Source: Lysobacteraceae bacterium PS02065 (GTDB lineage: Bacteria > Pseudomonadota > Gammaproteobacteria > Xanthomonadales > Rhodanobacteraceae). Taken from it: a stretch of DNA of 48,339 nucleotides. The DNA is taken from the NCBI GenBank assembly GCA_029959555.1, contig JASCPI010000039.1, positions 1 to 48,339 on the forward strand, read 5' to 3'. Of this stretch, positions 25,197 through 32,507 are shown in pieces (within the stretch, counting starts at the first letter, position 1; every line of letters starts with the position of its first letter). The translations under genes and the position numbers were made by a program. The notes below the pieces were generated by a model, which was not told where the DNA came from, did no database searches, and saw nothing but the letters and a program-made list of their open reading frames with translations.

Positions 25197-26486
25197 ATGA
25201 CGACGATTGACATGGACGACGCGACCGGTAGGGTGGCCGGCTGCACCCTTCCCAACTTCGACGTCATGCCCGTCTCCGATTTCCCCGATCTGCTCGCCCA
25301 GCACATGCGCAGGATCCGGGCGAGCGCGGCCGGCGTGGCCAGCGAGATCGGCATCAGCCGCGAGGCGGTCAACAACTGGCGGCAAGGCCAGTCGCTGCCG
25401 AACCGCAAGCACCGCGACAAGGTGCTGGCCTGCGCGAACTACCTGCGCCTGACCGAGGTGGAGACCAACCAGCTGCTCGCCTCCGCGGGCTTCGAGGCGG
25501 AGTTCCCGGTCGAGGCGACGCGCACGCCGGCCGCGACCACCACGAGCCGGCCCGCGACACCTGCAGCCGTATCGGCACTCTTCGATCGCCTGCAGCAGCT
25601 GCGCCCGTATCCGGTCGCGCTGCTGCTGACCCAGGCGCACTGGGGCCAGCCGCCCGAGCGTGCGGCGATGCTGGCCGAGGCCGAGGCGCGCTACGGGAGC
25701 TCGCGCGTGCTGCATCTGCAGCCGCCTTTCAGTGCCGAGCCTGCAGCCGACACCTACTTCGCCGCCCTCGCCCACCAGTGCGGTTTCACCGGCGTCGATA
25801 CCGATCACGCGTTCGAAGCCGAACTCGCGCGCCTGCTGCGCCATCCCGGGCCGCTGTTCTGCCTCGTCAGCCGTTTCGAGCAAGGCGCACCGGCACAGCG
25901 CGACCTGCTCGCCGGCATCCTGCGCAGCCTGAGCGAGATGTTCAGCGGCCAGCTGCACGTGCTGATCTGCGGCGGCGCCGCGCTGGCCGACCTCAAGTAC
26001 CAGGGCGGTGACCTGTCGCTGCTCAACATCGCCGCGAGCGAAAGCTGGCCCGAGCTCACCGTCGCCGACGTGCAGCGCATGGCGCTCCCGCAAGCCGTCG
26101 ACCCCGCGACCGCCGATCGCGCGCTGCGCCTGTCGGGCGGGCATCCGCTGCTCGCGAGTGCCGGGCTCACGCTGCTGCACGAATCCCCGAGCGAGAGCGA
26201 TGACGCCCTCGTCGAACAGCTCGCCAGCCATCCGCCGCTTTGGCAGGCCTTCCTGCCGCTGCTCGAAACGCCCGCGCACCGCACGCCGATCCGCGAGTGG
26301 CTGGCCAAACCGCGGCTCGCGCCGGCGCGCCCGTACCTGCTCGATCCGCTGCTGCGCAGCCTGTACTGGCACAACCTGCTCGTGGCGCGTCGCCATGCCG
26401 ATGGCCTGTGGCTCGAATGGCGCTGCGCGGCGATCCGCGAAGCCGGCCTGCTGATCGCGCGCAGCCTCGACGACGCGCAGGCATGA
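25197..26486 (+). CDS. helix-turn-helix protein with degenerate STAND/AAA-like region
   Basis: A 429-residue protein. An XRE-like helix-turn-helix at about residues 30-75 (IRASAAGVASEIGISREAVN, NWRQGQSLPNRK) is followed by a Pro/Thr linker and an ATPase-like region. That region keeps strand patterns of a STAND NTPase (PLFCLVSRFEQG in the Walker B place, LHVLICGGAAL as sensor strand) but has no P-loop GK[ST]. It is therefore probably a DNA-binding, nucleotide-inactive partner of the next gene, whose fold it appears to mirror. A GGAG site is 7 bp before the ATG. The 3' end overlaps the next gene by ATGA. Function unknown; family placement is by eye. Confidence 0.65.
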   Translation: MTTIDMDDATGRVAGCTLPNFDVMPVSDFPDLLAQHMRRIRASAAGVASEIGISREAVNNWRQGQSLPNRKHRDKVLACANYLRLTEVETNQLLASAGFEAEFPVEATRTPAATTTSRPATPAAVSALFDRLQQLRPYPVALLLTQAHWGQPPERAAMLAEAEARYGSSRVLHLQPPFSAEPAADTYFAALAHQCGFTGVDTDHAFEAELARLLRHPGPLFCLVSRFEQGAPAQRDLLAGILRSLSEMFSGQLHVLICGGAALADLKYQGGDLSLLNIAASESWPELTVADVQRMALPQAVDPATADRALRLSGGHPLLASAGLTLLHESPSESDDALVEQLASHPPLWQAFLPLLETPAHRTPIREWLAKPRLAPARPYLLDPLLRSLYWHNLLVARRHADGLWLEWRCAAIREAGLLIARSLDDAQA

Positions 26487-28696
26487 GCACCGATTCCCGT
26501 TCGCGCGCGTGGCGCTGGCTGCGCCCCGTGCTCATCGCCGCGGTCACCTGGTTCGTCGGCAGCGCGCTGTTCGCGCCGTGGCTCAACCCATGGCTCACGT
26601 GGAAGATGCAGCGCGACGGCGAGACCATCATGCTGCTGCAGCGCGCGCACATCGACCTCATGCTCGCGCGCGAGGAAGCGCATTCCGACTGGCTCATCGA
26701 GAAGCGCTGGCCCAAGGAGGCGCGTGTGCCGGGCGTGCACGATCCCGCCGAGGCCGTGTGGACGATCGACGTGCCCGCCGAATTTGAGGTGCGCTTCCGT
26801 TACACGGATCTTTTCCCCGCACACTCGGGCCTGCGCGGCACCGCGCTGATCCTGCGCATCGATCCGCAGACGCAGGTCTGGAGTTGTCGCCCCGGCACAC
26901 CCGCACCTCCGGCCAGCCTCACACCGATGGACTGCCGCGTATCCCAACCGTGGACACTCGTGGATGTCCTCACGCTCGTGCTCGTGCTCGCGTTCGTCGC
27001 GATGGCCGGCGTGGCCGTGCTCGTGTTCGTCGCGCGTCCCGCGGCGATCCTCTCGATCCGCGATCCGCAGCGCGTGCTTCGCCATCCGCTCGAGGGCCTG
27101 CCCACGCTCGATCGCCACCTCGGTTGGCTGCGCCATCGCAGCCAGCTGCTGCTCGCCGCCGGCGTGCCGACGATCCGCTGGCGCGAGGCCTTGCGCCACG
27201 TCGCCGACGATGCCGAGCACCGCGCGACACGCCTCGCCACGCGCATCGAGGCACGTTCGATCCGCGCCAAGGACTGGGCCTTGCCCGGCCACGTCCATGC
27301 CTGGACCCTGCCCGCCTCGCTGCCGGTCGCGCTCGAGCGCCTGTGGCTGTACCAGCCCGATCCGACGCTGCCCGCCGAGGACATCGTGCGCCGCCTGCGC
27401 GAGCTGCCGAACGGCCAGGATGTCGTGCTCGTGCTGAGCCCCTCGGTCGATCACGACACGGCCCTGCGCGCATTCGCGAACGATCCGGCCAACCTCTGCG
27501 TGTGCGCGGACCAGGCCACGCAGACCGAATGGCTGCTGCAGCCTTCGGCGACCGACGTGTTGGTCAACCTGCTCGCGCGGCAGCTGCGCGTCACGCGCAT
27601 CTCGCCGTACCAGACGCGTGGCGGCGTCACGCGACCGTCGGCGTTCTTCGGCCGCGAATCGCTGCTCGCGCGCGTGCTGCATCGCGAGCCCGGCAACTAC
27701 CTGCTCGTCGGCGGACGCCAGCTCGGCAAGACCAGCCTCATGAAGGCGATCGAGCGCCGCTTCGAAGGCCATCCGCGCGTATGCTGCCACTACCTGTCGC
27801 TGCGCGACCATCGCCTGTTCGAGCGCATCGCCGCCGACCTGCGCCTGCCCGCCGACACGCCGATCGATGCCCTGGTCGACGCGCTCGCCGAACGCGCCGG
27901 CGGCCGCCGCCTGTTGCTGCTGATCGACGAGACCGATCTCTTCATGCGCCACGAGGCGCAGCACCAGTACGCGCAGCTCAACGCCTTGCGCGCGCTGAGC
28001 GAGGAAGGCCGCTGCCACTTCATGCTGGCCGGCTTCTGGGATCTGTACGAGGCCGCGATGCTCGACTACGCCTCGCCGATCCGCAACTTCGGCGAGATCA
28101 TCCACCTCGGCGGCCTCGAGCGCGACGCCTGCGTGGCGCTCGCCACCGAACCGCTCGCGCGCCTCGGCGTACGCTTCACCGACGCGACGCTACCCGAGTT
28201 TCTCGCCACCACCTGCGGCCAGCGCGCCAACCTCGTCGCGATCGCCTGCCAACAGGTGCTCGAACACCTCGAACGCCACCAGCGCCTCGTCGACCCGCGC
28301 CGCCTGCACCAGGCCCTGCAGTCCGAAGCGATGGCCGACGCGCTCGCCGGCTGGGCCCGCCTCAGCCCCGATCCCGTCGCGTGCCAGATCGACCGCATCC
28401 TCGTCTACCGCGTCGCCCAGGCCTTCCACGCCGCGCGAAGCGACGCCGCCCCGATCACCCTCGCCAGCCTGCTCGCCGACTTCGACACCGCCGGCATCGC
28501 CCTCGAAGCCGAGATGCTCCGCCGCTCCCTCGCCCGCCTGCAGCTCGCCTACGTGCTCAAGCGCGAGAACGACGGCGAACACGTCGTGTTCGCGGTGCCG
28601 CTGTTCGCCTCGCAGTTCCATGCGGGAGAAGTGGATGCGTTGTTGGGGAGGGAGCTTGCGTCGCTGGGGGATGCGTTGCGTGGGCAGGACGGTTGA
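26483..28696 (+). CDS. membrane-anchored STAND-type ATPase with pilin-like periplasmic domain
   Basis: A 737-residue protein. Membrane helix 1 spans ~11-33 and helix 2 ~158-182. The ~120 residues between would lie in the periplasm and end in a block (ALILRIDPQTQVWSCRPG ... LTPMDCR) that matches the disulfide-closed head of type IV pilins (WxC ... PxxCR). The cytoplasmic part has a P-loop GGRQLGKTSLMKAI near 409-422, Walker B RRLLLLIDETDLF near 475-487 and a long C-terminal helical region. This could be a sensor that couples an extracellular or pilus-related signal to an ATPase-driven response. It is translationally coupled to the preceding HTH protein. No exact named system is recognised. A decayed second copy of its 3' end lies at 30671-31026. 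Confidence 0.7.
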   Translation: MSTDSRSRAWRWLRPVLIAAVTWFVGSALFAPWLNPWLTWKMQRDGETIMLLQRAHIDLMLAREEAHSDWLIEKRWPKEARVPGVHDPAEAVWTIDVPAEFEVRFRYTDLFPAHSGLRGTALILRIDPQTQVWSCRPGTPAPPASLTPMDCRVSQPWTLVDVLTLVLVLAFVAMAGVAVLVFVARPAAILSIRDPQRVLRHPLEGLPTLDRHLGWLRHRSQLLLAAGVPTIRWREALRHVADDAEHRATRLATRIEARSIRAKDWALPGHVHAWTLPASLPVALERLWLYQPDPTLPAEDIVRRLRELPNGQDVVLVLSPSVDHDTALRAFANDPANLCVCADQATQTEWLLQPSATDVLVNLLARQLRVTRISPYQTRGGVTRPSAFFGRESLLARVLHREPGNYLLVGGRQLGKTSLMKAIERRFEGHPRVCCHYLSLRDHRLFERIAADLRLPADTPIDALVDALAERAGGRRLLLLIDETDLFMRHEAQHQYAQLNALRALSEEGRCHFMLAGFWDLYEAAMLDYASPIRNFGEIIHLGGLERDACVALATEPLARLGVRFTDATLPEFLATTCGQRANLVAIACQQVLEHLERHQRLVDPRRLHQALQSEAMADALAGWARLSPDPVACQIDRILVYRVAQAFHAARSDAAPITLASLLADFDTAGIALEAEMLRRSLARLQLAYVLKRENDGEHVVFAVPLFASQFHAGEVDALLGRELASLGDALRGQDG

Positions 28697-28798
28697 GTCC
28701 CACGCCCCTGCGAGTCACCCATGCTCCCTGTTTCGACACCGATGCCGTGCGCGCCATTCCGGCGGAACGCGTAGGCAGAGCACGCAGCTCGTCGAGGC

Positions 28799-29746
28799 TT
28801 ATCCAGCACCCGCGATTCGCGCCAGCGTCTCTTCGAGCTGCTGACGATCCGCCTCGCGCTTCGCACTCGTGCGTTGCGCCAGGTTGTGCAGCTTGCGTCG
28901 AACGCCGGGCAGCTCGGCCGCATGGGCACGTCCGATCACGCCGAAATCCGGCTGCTCATCCTCGATGGATCGCAGGAAAGCGCGCGACGGCGCATCCAGC
29001 CATGTCGCCACGCGCGAGAGCAGTCGCTCGCGGCTTTCCAGCAAGGCTGCAGCCTCGATCGGCTCGGCCGTCATGCCCTTGAACTGGGCCTCGAACGTGG
29101 CCTCGAAATCCGCAGGCATGCGCGGTGCGAGCATCTCCGATGCCGGCTTGGGACTGCAGGTCAGGTACACGAGAAACGTGCGCCACAGGTCGGCATCCGT
29201 TCGATCGTCCTCCAGCAGCAAACCCACATCGAAAAGATCACGCGGATGCTGCCGTGACAGCGCAGCCGCGAGCTTGCCGGCGTAGAGGTCGGCGAAATCC
29301 AGCACCTGCGCCTCGGCAAAGCCGAAGGCCTCCTCCACCCGTGGCCGCACCACCATGGTCCGCACCGCATGCACCGCGCCGCGCATGACCGGCGTGGTTT
29401 CGATCTGCACACGCGCACGACCGCGGCTGGCGATCAGGCGATTGATCACACCGCGCTCACCCGCCGAGACCTGCACCTGCAACTTCAGCGGCCGCGCGCG
29501 AAGTACGTCGGCCAACCGTCGAAGCGCTTCGGCGATCGACGCTGCGTCCTCGGCGTAGTCATGCACGGGCAGCCACGTCAGATCGATGTCCACCGACAAG
29601 CGCGGAAGATCGTGCTCGAAGAGGTTGATGGCCGTACCGCCCTTGAGCGCGAAGCGTGGCTCCTGCGCGAGAATGGGCAGCACCTCGACGAGCAGCCTCA
29701 CGCGGTCCGTGTAGCGCCTGTCCCAACGATCAAGCCAAGTGCTCAT
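28799..29746 (-). CDS. abiEii: AbiEii/AbiGii-family nucleotidyltransferase toxin
   Basis: A 315-residue abortive-infection toxin of the DNA polymerase beta-type nucleotidyltransferase fold; relatives modify tRNA or otherwise stop growth when the antitoxin is lost. The catalytic region reads ALKGGTAINLFEHDLPRLSV then DIDLTWLPV near residues 33-61, with the GG[S/T] and DxD elements intact. DLYAGKLAAALSRQHPRDLF near 165-184 is the other family block. The ATG at 29746 lies inside the end of the antitoxin gene (17-bp overlap); 39 more open codons upstream belong to that gene's other frame. Confidence 0.92.
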   Translation of the reverse strand: MSTWLDRWDRRYTDRVRLLVEVLPILAQEPRFALKGGTAINLFEHDLPRLSVDIDLTWLPVHDYAEDAASIAEALRRLADVLRARPLKLQVQVSAGERGVINRLIASRGRARVQIETTPVMRGAVHAVRTMVVRPRVEEAFGFAEAQVLDFADLYAGKLAAALSRQHPRDLFDVGLLLEDDRTDADLWRTFLVYLTCSPKPASEMLAPRMPADFEATFEAQFKGMTAEPIEAAALLESRERLLSRVATWLDAPSRAFLRSIEDEQPDFGVIGRAHAAELPGVRRKLHNLAQRTSAKREADRQQLEETLARIAGAG

Positions 29747-30548
29747 CGAGATCTCCTGGCAAGGTGATCTGGTAGGTCGGATGCAGGCGCCCGCCGGGAA
29801 CCAGCGCACGCTTTCCCCGGCCCAGATCCACATCCTCGAGCGGCACGCGCGGCAACCACGCATGCCGATGGCGATCCGCCAGCGCCAGGAACAACCGCTT
29901 GGCCTTGATGCTGCGACAGTGGTGCAGCATCAGGGCGACTCGCTGCGGCCTCAGCGTGGTCATCGCCTGCATCAGCGCATCAGCCTCGTAGACGCCTGCC
30001 GCGTCCGATACGCCGTCGCAGAGTTCCAGCATGGCCCGCTCGGGCGTCGAACACACCAGAGCATCGAGCCCGGAGGCGACGGAGTGCCATGTCAGCCCAA
30101 CCTCCGACAACACCTTCTCGGAGGCTTCCGCCGCTGGCACGGCCGGCAGATCGAACGGCCCCTTGCCCATGAACTCGAAGCCTTGCTCGAGCGGCAACTT
30201 GCCCAGCCATCCAGGCGGTGACTGCGGCCCGTACAGCGTGATCGCCCCGGCATCGCCCAGACGCAAGTAGTGCTCGTGCCCCTGAAGAGCCAATGCAGAA
30301 CGCCCCCCGACATGCAGCGGCAAACCCTCGCCGACCTGCAGGCTGCGGACCACGCCGTCCCACTGCAGCCGCCCACCTGCGCGCATGTAGACCCCACGCG
30401 CTGGCGAGACCAGCCAACCGCTGCCCACATAGCGCGCAACGAGGCTATTGGAGTAGTCATGCGCCCGCAGCCAGCGGCTGGAGACAAGACGCGTGTCACC
30501 CAATTCGGCCAGCAGACGGTTCAGCTTTCCTGAATTTCGAGCACTCAT
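29730..30548 (-). CDS. abiEi: AbiEi-family antitoxin
   Basis: A 272-residue antitoxin with an N-terminal winged helix-turn-helix (about 1-60: LNRLLAELGDTRLVSSRWLR, VGSGWLVSPARGVYMRAGG) and the C-terminal AbiEi domain. The N-terminal part binds operators to autorepress, the C-terminal part gives antitoxicity in characterised AbiE systems. The ATG at 30548 is preferred over a TTG three codons upstream. Two related inverted repeats with CACTC half-sites, one over the start codon, fit the known autoregulation. Confidence 0.9.
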   Translation of the reverse strand: MSARNSGKLNRLLAELGDTRLVSSRWLRAHDYSNSLVARYVGSGWLVSPARGVYMRAGGRLQWDGVVRSLQVGEGLPLHVGGRSALALQGHEHYLRLGDAGAITLYGPQSPPGWLGKLPLEQGFEFMGKGPFDLPAVPAAEASEKVLSEVGLTWHSVASGLDALVCSTPERAMLELCDGVSDAAGVYEADALMQAMTTLRPQRVALMLHHCRSIKAKRLFLALADRHRHAWLPRVPLEDVDLGRGKRALVPGGRLHPTYQITLPGDLDEHLA

Positions 30549-30555
30549 GGAGTGC
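30541..30555. promoter_or_regulatory. AbiEi operator 1 over the start codon
   Basis: GCACTC-ATG-GAGTGC is a perfect 6-bp inverted repeat whose 3-bp centre abuts the abiEi start. Its half-site CACTC recurs in operator 2. Confidence 0.6.
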
Positions 30556-30611
30556 AAAATAGCAGATTCTTAAACCGGAGCACAAAGCCCAACTGGTTTG
30601 AGATTGGCTTG

Positions 30612-30636
30612 GAAAGATCACTCAGAGTGACCTTTC
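30612..30636. promoter_or_regulatory. AbiEi operator 2
   Basis: A 25-bp dyad, GAAAGATCACTC-A-GAGTGACCTTTC on the plus strand with a single mismatched pair, about 80 bp upstream of the abiEi start. The core TCACTC-A-GAGTGA shares the CACTC half-site with operator 1. Two sites allow cooperative repression. Confidence 0.6.
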
Positions 30637-30670
30637 AGGCCTGTACGCTCGCACCAAGCGAGCTAACGCG

Positions 30671-31026
30671 GTGATGCCGATGCCATCGTCGGCCCGGCCC
30701 GCCTCAGCCCCGATCCCGTCGCGCGCCAGATCGACCGCATCCTCTTCTACCGCGTCGCTCAGGCTTTCCACGCCACGCGAAGCGAAACCGCCCCGATCAC
30801 CCTCGTCAGCCTGCTCGCCAACTTCGACAACGCCGGCATCACCCTCGAAGCCGAGATGCTCCTTCGCTCCCTCGCACGCCTGCAACTCGTCTACGTGCTG
30901 AAACGACGAACACGTCGTGTTCGCGGTGCCACTCTTCGCACCGCAGTTCTCTGTGGGGAAGTGGATACATTGTTGGGGAGGGAGATGGTGTCTTTGAGTG
31001 AGGTGTTGTCGCCAACAGCAAACTAA
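30671..31026 (+). pseudogene. 3' fragment of a second STAND ATPase gene
   Basis: From 30671 the sequence repeats the end of the STAND ATPase gene (28329-28696). In the best stretch (~210 bp, starting at the codons for ARLSPDPVA) I count about 20 differences. The reading frame holds to LVYVLKR, then loses bases relative to the intact copy, with a second small deletion further on, so the tail is out of frame. There is no start codon or upstream part of the gene. The stretch downstream of the intact gene and upstream of this fragment is filled by the AbiE pair. Confidence 0.85.
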
Positions 31027-31106
31027 CCCAATCAATCCCACACCGAAGCACTTGACGCCGCACCATAAAAATGTGGCATTTTATAGGGACGGCTGAGGAG
31101 GCAGCG

Positions 31107-32024
31107 ATGGAATCGCTTGACAGTTGGGACCCAAACGAATGGGAAGAGCATGTCCACAGTTTGCTGTCCGACAGGCATGGTCCACTTGAAGTACAGCCAG
31201 TACCAGCTCGGCACAAAGGCGACTGGGGTGTGGACTACTACAGCCTTTCTGCAGGCGCGGCCTATCAGTGCTATGCCGTTCAAGAGCCATGCACCGTCTC
31301 GGATCGCGCATCAAAGCAAATATCAAAAATTACAGGTGACCTAGCTAAGTTCTGCAACAACAGGAAAAAATTATCCGCACTGTTCGGAGAAACGGTCATC
31401 GATCGATGGGCGTTGATTGTGCCAATTCACGATAGCGTTTCCGTCAACGTACACCTTACAAAAAAAGCGGCCGACGTAAGATCTTCAAATTTACCGTACA
31501 CATCCGCCAATTTTCAAGCCCTTATTCAATGCCCTAAAAGTTTTACTCCCGATTCGGTTAGAGCTGCCGAGGCTCGCCGTCTTGTACAGAGAGTTATTGG
31601 CCAACAAGCAACCTCGGACGAACGGAGATCTTGGGCTGCCAACCAAATTTCGCTGGTCAAGAATCTACAATTTAAGCTAGCGAAGCGCGTACCCGCAACC
31701 GGATCAATCGATGAAGGAATAGACGAAACCATCGGCTGGTTCTTAACCGGACAAAACCTTTTAGAAACTCTTCGAGGCAAAGCTCCTTTTGTATACGATC
31801 AAGTTTCCAGCGCAATATCTCAACGCCTTGAAATTCTAAAATTCGCTGGTCCCCCGACAGCTACTCCTGCTGACTTGTTTCTTAGGTCAGAATTTGACGG
31901 ACTGAAATCCGAACTGAGGAAGGTCGCTCCTACTCTTTCCGAAGAAAACATACACATCATCACAATAGGCGCTCTCGCCGAATGGCTCCTTAGGTGCCCA
32001 CTGGATTTCCCGCCGTATGTCTAA
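31107..32024 (+). CDS. ABC-3C-type effector, probable PD-(D/E)XK nuclease-like domain
   Basis: A 305-residue protein, first gene of an AT-rich three-gene cassette. The N-terminal region (PVPARHKGDWGVDYYS, then AAYQCYAVQEP, about residues 33-65) looks like a restriction-endonuclease fold with a GxD strand and a QxY strand in place of the usual QxK. I recall YQCY in ABC-three-component effectors. The C-terminal half is helical and unknown to me (an interaction domain in such systems). An ideal ribosome-binding site (AGGAGG, 5 bp before) selects the ATG at 31107 over the one at 31071. The catalytic Lys seems replaced by Tyr, so activity is uncertain. Confidence 0.65.
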   Translation: MESLDSWDPNEWEEHVHSLLSDRHGPLEVQPVPARHKGDWGVDYYSLSAGAAYQCYAVQEPCTVSDRASKQISKITGDLAKFCNNRKKLSALFGETVIDRWALIVPIHDSVSVNVHLTKKAADVRSSNLPYTSANFQALIQCPKSFTPDSVRAAEARRLVQRVIGQQATSDERRSWAANQISLVKNLQFKLAKRVPATGSIDEGIDETIGWFLTGQNLLETLRGKAPFVYDQVSSAISQRLEILKFAGPPTATPADLFLRSEFDGLKSELRKVAPTLSEENIHIITIGALAEWLLRCPLDFPPYV

Positions 32025-32506
32025 CACCGACTCACATTTTTTTGGATCAACTTCTTGATGGTCCTTTCAAGCTCACCAGTCAACCCGAGCCAGTGCCCGG
32101 CGATTTGCGACTAAGCTGGGGGCTCGCCTTCGTCATCCTTCTGTTGGGTCACTCAAAGGCTAACAAGGCGTCCATACAAAAGCTTCACTTCTTGGCGCAT
32201 GCTGCACGCACTCCAGAATCAAGATATGAGACGCGACTGGTCTTTACTGGAGACAGACCGGCATCTTACCTAGCAATACGAATCGAACCATGGCTCAACA
32301 GAGCGTTGACGCTGGCAGCCGCGAAAAGTCTGATCTCTCTACCGAAAGGTAAAGTAGCAGCACTTACCGCTCTGGGCGTGGCCATGCATGAAATAATAAG
32401 CAAAGAAGGACATCTATTTTCCGAAGAAAAATCTTTTCTCAAGGAAATAAGTAAACAAGCCACCGAGGCGGCTGTCGCCCGATTGCTTCGCATGGAGAGC
32501 CCATAG
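31994..32506 (+). CDS. ABC-3C-type middle component
   Basis: A helical 170-residue protein whose DQLLDGPFKLTSQPEPVPGD, LRLSWGLAFVILLL and SIQKLHFLAHAAR blocks resemble the small middle components of ABC-3C systems. The 5' end is odd. As sequenced the frame must begin with a GTG at 31994 without a good ribosome-binding site. An ATG at 32017, overlapping the upstream stop by 8 bp, would give MSNTDSHFLDQLLDG only if the T7 run at 32037-32043 were T6. Either the start is unusual or one T is extra (slippage, mutation or base-call error). Its stop is 1 bp before the ATPase start. Confidence 0.6.
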   Translation: MPTGFPAVCLTPTHIFLDQLLDGPFKLTSQPEPVPGDLRLSWGLAFVILLLGHSKANKASIQKLHFLAHAARTPESRYETRLVFTGDRPASYLAIRIEPWLNRALTLAAAKSLISLPKGKVAALTALGVAMHEIISKEGHLFSEEKSFLKEISKQATEAAVARLLRMESP

Positions 32507-32507
32507 T

